The notes under the pieces were generated by a model. That model was not told the origin of the DNA. It did not search any database and saw only the letters and a program-made list of their open reading frames with translations. A stretch of 64,000 nt of DNA, taken from NCBI GenBank assembly GCA_965232485.1, contig OZ246975.1:372001-436000 (forward strand). Direction: 5' to 3'. The translations under genes and the position numbers were made by a program. The stretch's first letter is position 1; each line of letters begins with the position of its first letter. The DNA is from VXPQ01 sp965232485. Its GTDB lineage: Bacteria; Bacteroidota; Rhodothermia; Rhodothermales; VXPQ01. Below, piece after piece: positions 17,771 through 24,896 of this stretch.

Positions 17771-18520
17771 TTAAAACGGAAAATGGATTCCAAGAAATTT
17801 CAAATCTCTTCCACTACATATAAAATCGTCATAATCACAAAACGAATGAAAAAACTCTATTTCATGAGATAGGACAAGGCCAAATATATTATATTCCAGA
17901 CCTAAACCAGCTTGCATTCCAAACCATGTGGATTTGCCATCAGGACGATTGGTTGGAAAATAATATATAAATTCTTTACCTGGTACACATTCACCTGATG
18001 AATATGTTTGATACAAATATTCGCTACATCCATTTACTTGAAAAGTAAATTCTTTGTTAAAATACCAAATAATAGGTCCTCCGTATAGGTATATAATTTT
18101 TTGAAATGGATAGTAATTATAACGTGCAGAAAACCTGAATATATGTTCATTATGTTTACTTCCGAGATAAATAGGAGAATGTTTATGTTCGTATTTGCCA
18201 TCTCGTTCCCAACCTATAAGTACTTGGTAATTATTATATCTCATAGTCAAAAATAGACCTGGATAGGGTAGGATATCATCTTCAGAGGATTCAATTGATC
18301 TAATGCTAAATGCTTCATTGAGCCCTTTTAAGAAACTTTTTCCCGAAAAATAAACCCCAACACGCCACTTTTTAATACTTTCTTCTTTAGTGTTCTGATC
18401 TATTGTATCCTGAGCAATCGCCGGGTTTGTCAAGAACAGCATTCCGAAAATACCGAGGAGACAAAATAACAAGAATCGGGAAGGCGACCCAGGAACAATT
18501 TTCGTGTTTAGCATGATCAT
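17771..18520 (-). CDS. AT-rich exported protein, small outer-membrane barrel-like, unknown
   Basis: 249 residues with a signal peptide (about residues 15-37: SRFLLFCLLGIFGMLFLTNPAIAQ) and beta-strand-like aromatic stretches (YNNYQVLIGWERDG, FRFSARYNYYPFQKIIYLYGGPIIWYF), ending HFPF. This suggests a small outer-membrane barrel. Base composition is markedly AT-rich (runs of A and T, AAA/ATT codons) against the GC-rich surroundings, and it lies beside insertion-sequence debris, so recent acquisition is likely. A truncated paralogue follows directly downstream. No family recognised. The ATG at 18520 could instead be the one six bases later (18514). Confidence 0.7.
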   Translation of the reverse strand: MIMLNTKIVPGSPSRFLLFCLLGIFGMLFLTNPAIAQDTIDQNTKEESIKKWRVGVYFSGKSFLKGLNEAFSIRSIESSEDDILPYPGLFLTMRYNNYQVLIGWERDGKYEHKHSPIYLGSKHNEHIFRFSARYNYYPFQKIIYLYGGPIIWYFNKEFTFQVNGCSEYLYQTYSSGECVPGKEFIYYFPTNRPDGKSTWFGMQAGLGLEYNIFGLVLSHEIEFFHSFCDYDDFICSGRDLKFLGIHFPF

Positions 18521-18539
18521 ATCTGGTTATTTGAGGGGC

Positions 18540-18664
18540 GTGTCCGCTAAACTGTGTAAGCGGGATTATTGTTCGATGGGGACTCTGTCTCCGTAGAGTA
18601 TGACGAACCAGTTGAGGGCGTTCTTGTAGTCCCTGATGGCCCGCCCCATTTTTGACAGGAGAAA
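18540..18664 (-). mobile_element. 3' remnant of an IS256-type element
   Basis: On the minus strand the frame ending at a TAA (18566-18568) encodes LLSKMGRAIRDYKNALNWF then VILYGDRVPIEQ, which matches the C-terminal signature of IS256/Mutator transposases (W..AL.QFAI.F..R). It is followed by TGTCCGCTAAACTGTGTAAG (read on plus, 18541-18560), the kind of terminal inverted repeat these elements carry. The rest of the transposase is absent: the copy is cut exactly at the left end of the IS3-type element, and no matching sequence lies on the other side. Confidence 0.6.
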
Positions 18665-18722
18665 TGGTTCGGGAAATTCGGACAGTCAGTCCGGGTCGTT
18701 TTAAGTGCAGGGTTGCGGTGGG

Positions 18723-19598
18723 TTACGCCGCCTTGGTCAGCGGCTTTCGTCTGTAATATACGTCGTCGGGGGTTCTATTGTCAAGTCCCTGGTGGGGTCG
18801 CTCTTCGTTGAAGTAGCGCAGGTAGTCGGCGATTCCCTTCCTGGCCTCGGCCACCGTGTCGTAGGCGCGCCGGTAGACTTCTTCCTGTTTGAGGCTGCGC
18901 CAGAAGCGCTCCACGTACACGTTGTCCAGCCAGCGGCCCTTGCCGTCCATGGAGATGCGCACGCCGTGCGCCTTGAGCGCGCCCGTGAACGCCTCGGAGG
19001 TGAACTGCGCCCCCTGGTCCGTGTTGAAAACCTCTGGAGCGCCATAGCGCGCAATCGCTTCCTCGAGAGCCTCCACGCAAAAACGAGCGTCCATCGTGTT
19101 CGAGATGCGGTGGGCGAGCGCCTTGCGGCTATGCCAGTCGATTACGGCTGCGAGATATAGAAAGCCTTTCGCCATGGGGATGAACGTAATGTCCGCCGCA
19201 TAGACCTGACCGGGTTTGTCGATCTTCATTGTCTTGAGCAGGTAGGGATATATCTTGTGTCCTGTCCCGGGAGAGGACGTGCGCCGCTTCGGGTAGATGG
19301 CCCTAAGGCCCATAAGGCGCATGAGGCGTGCGACGCGGCTGCGCGCCGCCGTATGCCCCTTCGCCTCGAGCAGGCTCTTTATGGTGCGCGAGCCGCTCGT
19401 GGGACGATCCATATAGATGCGGTCTATCTCCTTCATAAGAAACAGGTTCTCCTTGCTCTTGCCCCGGGGGCGGTAGTACGCCGTGGAGCGGCTCAGCGCC
19501 AGAAGCGCGCATTGCCGAACGACAGGCAAGCAGTGCGAACGATTGATCCGCGCCTTGCGCTCGGCTACAGGCCGCGACCGAGCGCCTTCGATAAAAAA
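18723..19598 (-). CDS. IS3-family transposase orfB (integrase core, DDE)
   Basis: Integrase-type transposase made as a -1 frameshift extension of orfA. After the slip at 19592-19598 the frame reads IEGARSRPVAERKARINRS and continues through an HTH_21-like segment (SRSTAYYRPRGKSKENLFLMKEI) and the rve core: DITFIPMAKGFLYLAAVIDWHSRK, NTDQGAQFTSEAFT, then E in NVYVERFWRSLKQEEVY, giving the D-D-(35)-E triad. The C-terminus (YFNEERPHQGLDNRTPDDVYY) is the standard ending. The frame is open back to 19724 but that part overlaps orfA and is not independently convincing. No disruption is seen, so the element may be active. Confidence 0.9.
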   Translation of the reverse strand, partial: FFIEGARSRPVAERKARINRSHCLPVVRQCALLALSRSTAYYRPRGKSKENLFLMKEIDRIYMDRPTSGSRTIKSLLEAKGHTAARSRVARLMRLMGLRAIYPKRRTSSPGTGHKIYPYLLKTMKIDKPGQVYAADITFIPMAKGFLYLAAVIDWHSRKALAHRISNTMDARFCVEALEEAIARYGAPEVFNTDQGAQFTSEAFTGALKAHGVRISMDGKGRWLDNVYVERFWRSLKQEEVYRRAYDTVAEARKGIADYLRYFNEERPHQGLDNRTPDDVYYRRKPLTKAA

Positions 19599-19855
19599 TC
19601 CTTCTCCATGGATAGCTCCCCGATCTTCGCGTGGAGCGCCTCGATCTTCCTGTCGCGTTCGTCGGGAACGTTGCGGCTTCGGACGAACGCCTCCTCGGCG
19701 CTCTCTGTGAGCTGCTTCTTCCACGACTGTATCTGGTTCGGGTGCACCTCGAAGCGTTCGGCGAGTTCGGCCAGCGTGCTCTCGCCGCGCACGGCGGCGA
19801 GGGCTACCTTCGCCTTGAACGAAGGACTATGGGTTCTGCGTGTGCGTCTCGACAT
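19565..19855 (-). CDS. IS3-family transposase orfA (HTH_Tnp_1)
   Basis: 96 residues from the ATG at 19855 (MSRRTRRTHSPSFKAKVALAAVRGE). It has the helix-turn-helix of IS3 orfA (STLAELAERFEVHPNQIQSW) and a leucine-zipper-like tail (RDRKIEALHAKIGELSMEKDFL). The codons GAT TTT TTA near its end form the slippery heptamer T TTT TTA, at which a -1 slip joins it to orfB. Without the slip it terminates at 19565. An alternative in-frame start lies at 19894. Confidence 0.88.
   Translation of the reverse strand: MSRRTRRTHSPSFKAKVALAAVRGESTLAELAERFEVHPNQIQSWKKQLTESAEEAFVRSRNVPDERDRKIEALHAKIGELSMEKDFLSKALGRGL
19592..19598 (-). promoter_or_regulatory. programmed -1 frameshift slippery site T TTT TTA
   Basis: In orfA the zero-frame codons are GAT TTT TTA TCG; the heptamer T TTT TTA fits X XXY YYZ. 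Slipping back one base continues as ATC GAA GGC GCT CGG, which is exactly the open orfB frame. This is the classical route to the OrfAB transposase in IS3 elements. Confidence 0.8.
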
Positions 19856-19960
19856 GGGTCTTGTCTGGTTGATTGCGTCGGAACAAGATCGCAACAGTAC
19901 ACCTTAAATTCCCACGAAATCTGTCCAATCAACCCGAACCACCTCTAGGCGCCCGCCCAT

Positions 19961-20082
19961 CTATGCAGAATTTGCATAGAAACCCCCTGTATTATGCATA
20001 AATTGCATAGATATTTTCCCCGGAGCGCCGCATTATGCAAAAAATGCATAGACATGGGCATTTCTATGCAAAAAATGCATAG
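19961..20082. promoter_or_regulatory. four phased 19-bp palindromes, YTATGC-N7-GCATAG
   Basis: Four near-identical inverted repeats lie at 19961-19979, 19992-20010, 20033-20051 and 20064-20082. All fit YTATGC-N7-GCATAG with A/T-rich centres. Their start-to-start distances are 31, 41 and 31 bp, that is three, four and three helical turns, so all copies face the same side of the helix. This is what a cooperative operator array looks like. No regulator gene is adjacent; the array lies between the IS3-type element and the tandem repeats upstream of folB. Confidence 0.65.
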
Positions 20083-20121
20083 TTATTTTCTGTGCCGCAA
20101 GGTGCGCTTCCCTCTTCGCAA

Positions 20122-20277
20122 CGAAGAACGCCCGCCTCGCAGCCTCCCGAAGAACGCCCGCCTCGCAGCCTCCCGAAGAACGCCCGCCTCGCAGCCTCCC
20201 GAAGAACGCCCGCCTCGCAGCCTCCCGAAGAACGCCCGCCTCGCAGCCTCCCGAAGAACGCCCGCCTCGCAGCCTCC
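20122..20277. repeat. six perfect tandem copies of a 26-bp unit
   Basis: The unit begins CGAAGAACGCCCGCC and ends TCGCAGCCTCC. Copies start at 20122, 20148, 20174, 20200, 20226 and 20252, and the seventh at 20278 diverges into the MITE-like repeat. There are no spacers, so it is not a CRISPR. Because 26 is not a multiple of three, it stays open in several frames on both strands and produces spurious repetitive ORFs. Its unit matches an internal part of the dispersed repeat (GCAGCCTCCCGAAG), so the array looks like an expansion inside one copy. Confidence 0.9.
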
Positions 20278-20362
20278 CGAAGGGCGCATCACGCCCGCGA
20301 CGACCCGAAACCACCGTGTTTTCCGCTGGTTTCAACGATGCAATCATTCCTTTCACGCGCTT
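20278..20362. repeat. partial copy of the dispersed MITE-like repeat upstream of folB
   Basis: CCCGAAGGGCGCATCACGCC, then GTGTTTTCCGCTGGTTTCAACGATGCAATC, matches the corresponding internal region of the copies at 36.6 kb and 58.2 kb. It runs to within a few bases of the folB start. Confidence 0.7.
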
Positions 20363-20364
20363 TT

Positions 20365-20730
20365 ATGGCGAACGGAACGGTAAAACTGGTCAACGCGGTG
20401 TTCTATGCGCACCACGGCGTGATGCAGGAAGAGCATCGCATCGGGGGGCGCTACGAAGTGGACGTGGCGACGACGCTCGACTTTGACGAGGCGGCCCGCA
20501 CGGACGATCTCGCCCATACCGTGGATTACGAGCGCGTGTATCGACTGGTGCAGGAGATCGTTTTGCGCAACCGGTTTTATCTCATCGAAAAACTGGCCGT
20601 GCTCATTGCGCGCGAGATCCGGGAGGCGTATCCCGACCTGAAAAGCGTCGAAGTCACGGTGCGCAAGCGCAACCCGCCCGTGGGGGGCACCGCCGACTAC
20701 GCCGAGGCCGCGTATCGGCTGCCGGCCTGA
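20365..20730 (+). CDS. folB: dihydroneopterin aldolase
   Basis: Converts 7,8-dihydroneopterin to 6-hydroxymethyl-dihydropterin in folate synthesis. 121 residues from the ATG at 20365, the normal length. Conserved segments: AHHGVMQEEHRIGGRYEVDV, DYERVYRLVQEIV with the active-site region NRFYLIEKLAVLIA, and a C-terminal VTVRKRNPPV. Longer in-frame starts (20338 and further upstream) run into the repeat and are rejected. Its upstream region is made wholly of repeats, so its promoter is uncertain. Confidence 0.93.
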   Translation: MANGTVKLVNAVFYAHHGVMQEEHRIGGRYEVDVATTLDFDEAARTDDLAHTVDYERVYRLVQEIVLRNRFYLIEKLAVLIAREIREAYPDLKSVEVTVRKRNPPVGGTADYAEAAYRLPA

Positions 20731-20740
20731 TCTGCGCGCT

Positions 20741-21478
20741 TCATCGGTTGATCGCCGTCTCGATCAGAAAATCGTGCAGCAAGTGGTCCACCTCCGTGGT
20801 TTCGGCCAGGGTCTCCTGCAAAGCCTGGAACGTTTCTTCGTCGGCCAGTTCGGGGTAGTTTCCCCGGTATTTTTTGAACCGATCGCGCATTCGGGAGGCG
20901 TCCAGCTCGCTGTGAAACTGCGTTCCGTAGATCGGCAGGGCGCCCATGCGGAAGGCCTGATTGCCCTGCGTTTCCGACACGACCAGTTCCACCGCCCCGG
21001 GAGGGAGCGCGCTTACCCGATCATGGTGGCCCATATTGGCGAGAAATCTGGAGGGGAATTTGCCGAACACAGGGTCTTGCTCGCCTGCTTCGGTCAGCAT
21101 CATGGGGCCGCAGCCGATTTCCGCAAGGTCGGAATCGTGCACGACGCGGCCCCCGAGGGCCCGGGCCATGATCTGATGGCCCCAGCACGACCCGAAGGCG
21201 GGCATGCCCCGGTCGGCGATCCGGCGGATCAGATCCAGCAAGGCGGGCGTCCAGGAGTACGATCCGGCGGCGGAGTATTCCCCGGCGCCGCCGATCATAA
21301 CCACGTCCGCATGGTCCAGCCTGTCCGCATGGAGCGGTTCGCTCTGGACCTTTACGGCCGCGATCTGGTCGGCGCGCACGCGGCAATGCTCGCGGAAGCA
21401 TTCCTGCTCTTGCAGGCGGATATCTTCCGTGTTGCGGGCCTGGATGAGCAGAATGCGGAGATCGGATAAGGAGGGCAT
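20741..21478 (-). CDS. class I glutamine amidotransferase (GMP-synthase-like GATase)
   Basis: 245 residues. Nucleophile elbow GSCWGHQ (Cys98) and the catalytic His in GTQFHSE mark the triad GATase1 fold; oxyanion strand VVMIGGAGEYS precedes it. It is a stand-alone domain, as in putative gamma-glutamyl hydrolases/GuaA-like homologues, with no fused synthase. The ATG at 21478 is 4 bp after the maf stop, so the two are probably one operon; a TTG start at 21505 would overlap maf. Substrate unknown. Confidence 0.85.
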   Translation of the reverse strand: MPSLSDLRILLIQARNTEDIRLQEQECFREHCRVRADQIAAVKVQSEPLHADRLDHADVVMIGGAGEYSAAGSYSWTPALLDLIRRIADRGMPAFGSCWGHQIMARALGGRVVHDSDLAEIGCGPMMLTEAGEQDPVFGKFPSRFLANMGHHDRVSALPPGAVELVVSETQGNQAFRMGALPIYGTQFHSELDASRMRDRFKKYRGNYPELADEETFQALQETLAETTEVDHLLHDFLIETAINR

Positions 21479-21482
21479 GGAA

Positions 21483-22088
21483 TTATTCGTCGTCGTTTCC
21501 TGCAAGAATATCAGGAAAATATTCTTTTAGAATTCGGTAGAATCGGTGAAGGGGCAATCCGACGACATTGTAGTAGTCCCCCTCGATGCGTTGCGCGAAG
21601 AAGGGACCCCGGCTGTCCTGAATGCCGTAGGCGCCCGCCTTGTCGAGCGGCGATCCAGAGGCCACGTAGTCCGCGATTTCGGCGTCGGTCAGGGGGTGAA
21701 ACGTTACGTCCGTGCGTTCCGCCGCCTGGACCGTCCGGTTCGAGGGGGGATGCAGCAGGGCGATTCCCGTGTAGACGGAATGCGTGGCGCCGCTGAGGCG
21801 GCGGAGCATGCGTTCGGCTTCGGCGGGGCCGTCCGGCTTGCCCAGCATGTCTTCCCCCAGCGCGACGACGGTGTCCGCCCCCAGCGTAAGCGCATCGGGG
21901 CGCAGCGCCGCCACATGGCGGGCCTTTCGGAGGGCAAGGGTCTGCGCGAGGGCTTCCGGGGACAGCCCGGGTTCGATCCGTTCGTCCAGCCGGCTGGGGA
22001 GGACCTCGAAGCGGAAACCCGTCTTGCGGAGCAACTCCTTGCGCCGCGCCGAAGCGGAAGCCAGTACGAACGGGGCTTGCAAGGTCAT
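21483..22088 (-). CDS. maf: Maf family nucleoside triphosphate pyrophosphatase
   Basis: 201 residues from the ATG at 22088. Motifs: FVLASASARRKELLRKTG, LGADTVVALGEDMLGKP, VYTGIALLHPP, YVASGSPLDKAGAYGIQDSRGPFF and the terminal NVVGLPLHRFYRIL. The pattern fits the dTTP/UTP pyrophosphatase (YhdE-type) branch, which removes modified or non-canonical nucleotides. An upstream in-frame extension to 22205 has no family similarity. It precedes the glutamine amidotransferase on the same strand and diverges from the sodium symporter. Confidence 0.93.
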   Translation of the reverse strand: MTLQAPFVLASASARRKELLRKTGFRFEVLPSRLDERIEPGLSPEALAQTLALRKARHVAALRPDALTLGADTVVALGEDMLGKPDGPAEAERMLRRLSGATHSVYTGIALLHPPSNRTVQAAERTDVTFHPLTDAEIADYVASGSPLDKAGAYGIQDSRGPFFAQRIEGDYYNVVGLPLHRFYRILKEYFPDILAGNDDE

Positions 22089-22243
22089 GGGCGAGGGAGG
22101 AGAGGGGTCGCAGTCATGCGTGGGAGGCCCCATACAACCGCCATGCGCCCGGATTGCTCCGCTTGTTTGTTTCGGGTAGTTTCTGCATGCGCCGTATATT
22201 CCCATTCCGGTCGGCCATTTCCCGGATCAACCCGTTACGCATC

Positions 22244-23743
22244 ATGTCAGGACGCCTGGATACGGAACAACGCTTCGGAAGCCGCCTCGGCTTGCTGCTG
22301 AGCGTGCTCGGCATTGCCGTCGGCACCGGCAACATCTGGCGCTTCCCGCGCATCGCCGCGCAGAACGGCGGGGCCGAAGGAGCGGGCGCCTTTCTTATCG
22401 CCTGGATCATCTTTCTGTTCATCTGGAGCATTCCGCTGATTATCGCCGAATATGCGCTGGGGCGGCACGGGCGCCGGGGCGCGGTGGGGTCGTTCATCAA
22501 GGCGGCGGGCAAGCGCTTCGCCTGGATGGGCGCCTTCGTGGCGTTCGTGGCGACGGCCATTATGTTCTACTATTCCGTGGTGGCGGGCTGGTGCGCGTAT
22601 TATTTATTGACCTCTGCGACGCAGCCGCTGCCCCTGGACCTGCAAGGCGCAATGGGCGTGTGGGAGGGATTTCAGTCCAGCGGCGCGCCGCTGCTGTTTC
22701 ATGCCCTGGCCATGGCCGGAGGCGTGTTCGTCGTCGTCAAGGGCATATCGTCCATTGAACGGGTGAACAAAGTGCTCATTCCCGTCCTGTGCCTGATCGT
22801 GCTTGCGTCCGTGCTTCGCGCAGTCACATTGCCCGGCGCAGGGCAGGGGTTGGCTTTTCTGTTTACGCCGCAGTGGGATTTGCTCGCTCGCCCGTCCCTG
22901 TGGCTGGAGGCGCTTACGCAGAACGCCTGGGATACGGGCGCGGGCTGGGGGCTTATTCTGACCTATGGCGCCTACATGCGGCGGAGTCACGGGATCGTAA
23001 AGAATTCCTTCATTACCGGCATAGGCAATAATGTGGTGTCTCTCCTGGCCGCCATTATGATTTTCGGGACGGTGTTCGCCGTGCTGGGCGCCGAAATGTC
23101 CCGTCCCGAAGTACTGGAAGTGATGAAAGACAGCGGCCCGGCCTCGACGGGCCTGACCTTCGTCTGGATGCCCCAGTTGTTCGCCAAAATGCCTTTTGGA
23201 CGAGGCATGGCGTTGCTTTTCTTCCTTGGATTGTCTTTTGCGGCGTTCAGCTCGCTGATTTCCATGATCGAACTGGCCACGCGCGCGCTGGTCGACGCCG
23301 GGCTGCGGCGCAAACAGGCCATTGCCTGCGTGGGCGTCTTCGGATTCGTGCTGGGGGCGCCATCTGCTCTGTACACAGGCTTTCTGGGGAATCAGGATTT
23401 CGTGTGGGGCGTGGCGCTGATGCTTTCCGGCGCGTTCGTGGCGTTCGCCGTGGTTCGATACGGGGCCGGGGATTTCGCCCGCAAGGTGGTTTCGGGCGGC
23501 GAGGGAGACTGGTCCGTGGGCAGGTTATGGACCTTCCTGATCCGTTTCGCGGTGCCGGCGCAGGCGGCGGTCTTGCTGGCGTGGTGGCTGTATCTGTCCG
23601 CCTCGCAGTACGCCCCCGACTCCTGGTACAATCCGTTCGACCCCTACAGCGTAATGACCTGTCTGGCGCAATGGGGCGCCGCGGCGGCGATTTTGCTGCT
23701 GCTGAATCGTTTTCTGGCGCGGCGCACGACGCTGGATACATAG
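22244..23743 (+). CDS. sodium-dependent (SNF/NSS family) transporter
   Basis: 499 residues with about 12 hydrophobic helices. The signature of neurotransmitter:sodium symporters is clear at the N-terminus (SRLGLLLSVLGIAVGTGNIWRFPRIAAQNGG) and TM6 region (QNAWDTGAGWGLILTYGAY). It probably imports an amino acid or related amine with sodium; the substrate cannot be assigned. The start at 22244 is chosen because the leader before the family signature matches normal length; 30 more in-frame codons exist upstream. Confidence 0.92.
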   Translation: MSGRLDTEQRFGSRLGLLLSVLGIAVGTGNIWRFPRIAAQNGGAEGAGAFLIAWIIFLFIWSIPLIIAEYALGRHGRRGAVGSFIKAAGKRFAWMGAFVAFVATAIMFYYSVVAGWCAYYLLTSATQPLPLDLQGAMGVWEGFQSSGAPLLFHALAMAGGVFVVVKGISSIERVNKVLIPVLCLIVLASVLRAVTLPGAGQGLAFLFTPQWDLLARPSLWLEALTQNAWDTGAGWGLILTYGAYMRRSHGIVKNSFITGIGNNVVSLLAAIMIFGTVFAVLGAEMSRPEVLEVMKDSGPASTGLTFVWMPQLFAKMPFGRGMALLFFLGLSFAAFSSLISMIELATRALVDAGLRRKQAIACVGVFGFVLGAPSALYTGFLGNQDFVWGVALMLSGAFVAFAVVRYGAGDFARKVVSGGEGDWSVGRLWTFLIRFAVPAQAAVLLAWWLYLSASQYAPDSWYNPFDPYSVMTCLAQWGAAAAILLLLNRFLARRTTLDT

Positions 23744-23795
23744 TAGCGCGCCGCCTTCCTTGCCCGCTCAGCCGCTTGCCGGGCTGCGTACTTCC

Positions 23796-24896
23796 ATGAC
23801 GATCGACCGCGTAATCCGGGAGTTTACCGATATCGGCGGCGCCGCCGCGTTCGACGAGATGGCCGAGGCCGCGCTCGGCTATCAATATGCGCATAACGCC
23901 GTATATCGCCGGTATTGCGACGCCCTGCGCGCGCCCGCCGCCCGCCTCGCTTTCGCCCGGTCTGTCCCGCCAGCCCGTCCCGCTTCGTCCGCCGCCGCGC
24001 AACCCGTCCCGAAAAACGCGGCGCCTTTCTCCATGCAATCTGCCTGTTTTGCCCCTTCCGGGCTTCCCGTTTTCTTGCCCGTAGCTGCATTCAAGCAGGC
24101 GCAGGCGGCCGCGTTTCCGCCGGGCGAAGCGGAGAAAATCTTCGAAAGCAGCGGGACCGGCGGCGGCGCGCGCAGCCGACATTACGTCCGGGACGTTTCG
24201 CTCTACGAGCGGGCGCTGGCCGCGCATTTTTCCCGCGAATTCGGAACAGGCCCCTTCCTGTTTGCTTCGTGCCTTCCCGGCTATGCGGAACAGGGGCCTT
24301 CGTCGTCGCTCCTCTATATGGCGGATTTTCTCATGCGCCGGTTCGGGGCGGCGGGAAGCGGCGCGATATTGGGCGCGCCAGAGCGCTTGCGGTTTCTGGC
24401 GGACCGGAGCGCGCGCGAAGACATTCCGCTCGTTGTGTTCGGGGCCGCCTTCGGATTGCTCGACCTCGTTGAGACAGAGAAATTTTCCTTGCCCGCCCAT
24501 GCGATCGTTATTGAAACAGGCGGCATGAAAACCCATCGCCGGGAAATTGCCCGCGCCGACCTGCATGGCCGTCTCCGGGACGGGTTCGGCGTATCGTCCG
24601 TGTGCAGCGAATACGGCATGTGCGAACTGCTCGACGCGTGCTATGCCCGCGAAGGGGGCGTGTTTTATCCGCCGCCCTGGATGCGCTTTTGGATAGTGGA
24701 CCCGTCGCGACCGTTCGAGCCGCTCGAAGAAGGGCGAGAAGGCGCGCTGGCCTTGCTGGACCTGGCGAACGTCTGGTCCGCCTCGGCTTTGCTGACCGAG
24801 GATCGGGCCGTGCAGCGGGGAGATGGGTTCGAGGTGCTTGGACGCCTTGCCCACGCCGAACTTCGGGGATGCAACTTTCTGTTGGAAAATGTTTGA
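23796..24896 (+). CDS. LuxE-like acyl-protein synthetase / ANL-type ligase
   Basis: 366 residues. The central FESSGTGGGARSRHYVRD corresponds to the adenylation P-loop (SSGTTG-like) of the LuxE acyl-protein synthetase family, followed by ETGGMKTHRREIARADLHGRL and SSVCSEYGMCELL, the ANL-type E-Y-G motif. LuxE activates a fatty acid and hands it to LuxC. The stop overlaps the start of the luxC-like gene by 8 bases (ATGTTTGA), so the pair is translationally coupled. A segment at about residues 50-90 is Ala/Pro-rich and atypical. Confidence 0.8.
   Translation: MTIDRVIREFTDIGGAAAFDEMAEAALGYQYAHNAVYRRYCDALRAPAARLAFARSVPPARPASSAAAQPVPKNAAPFSMQSACFAPSGLPVFLPVAAFKQAQAAAFPPGEAEKIFESSGTGGGARSRHYVRDVSLYERALAAHFSREFGTGPFLFASCLPGYAEQGPSSSLLYMADFLMRRFGAAGSGAILGAPERLRFLADRSAREDIPLVVFGAAFGLLDLVETEKFSLPAHAIVIETGGMKTHRREIARADLHGRLRDGFGVSSVCSEYGMCELLDACYAREGGVFYPPPWMRFWIVDPSRPFEPLEEGREGALALLDLANVWSASALLTEDRAVQRGDGFEVLGRLAHAELRGCNFLLENV

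Larger units (their letters stand above)
18665..19941 (-). mobile_element. complete IS3-family insertion sequence (about 1277 bp)
   Basis: The two ends are imperfect inverted repeats: TGGTTCGGG-AAATTC-GGACAG at 18665-18685 on plus, and TGGTTCGGG-TTGATT-GGACAG read inward from 19941 on minus. They enclose overlapping orfA and orfB in the -1 arrangement of the family. Flanking bases (GAAA on the left, CCTC on the right) do not form a target duplication, which points to a later rearrangement, consistent with the missing part of the IS256-type copy on the left. Confidence 0.85.

Noticed and set aside
20122..20277. CRISPR array
   Set aside because: The 26-bp units are strictly contiguous with no spacers, and no cas gene is near.
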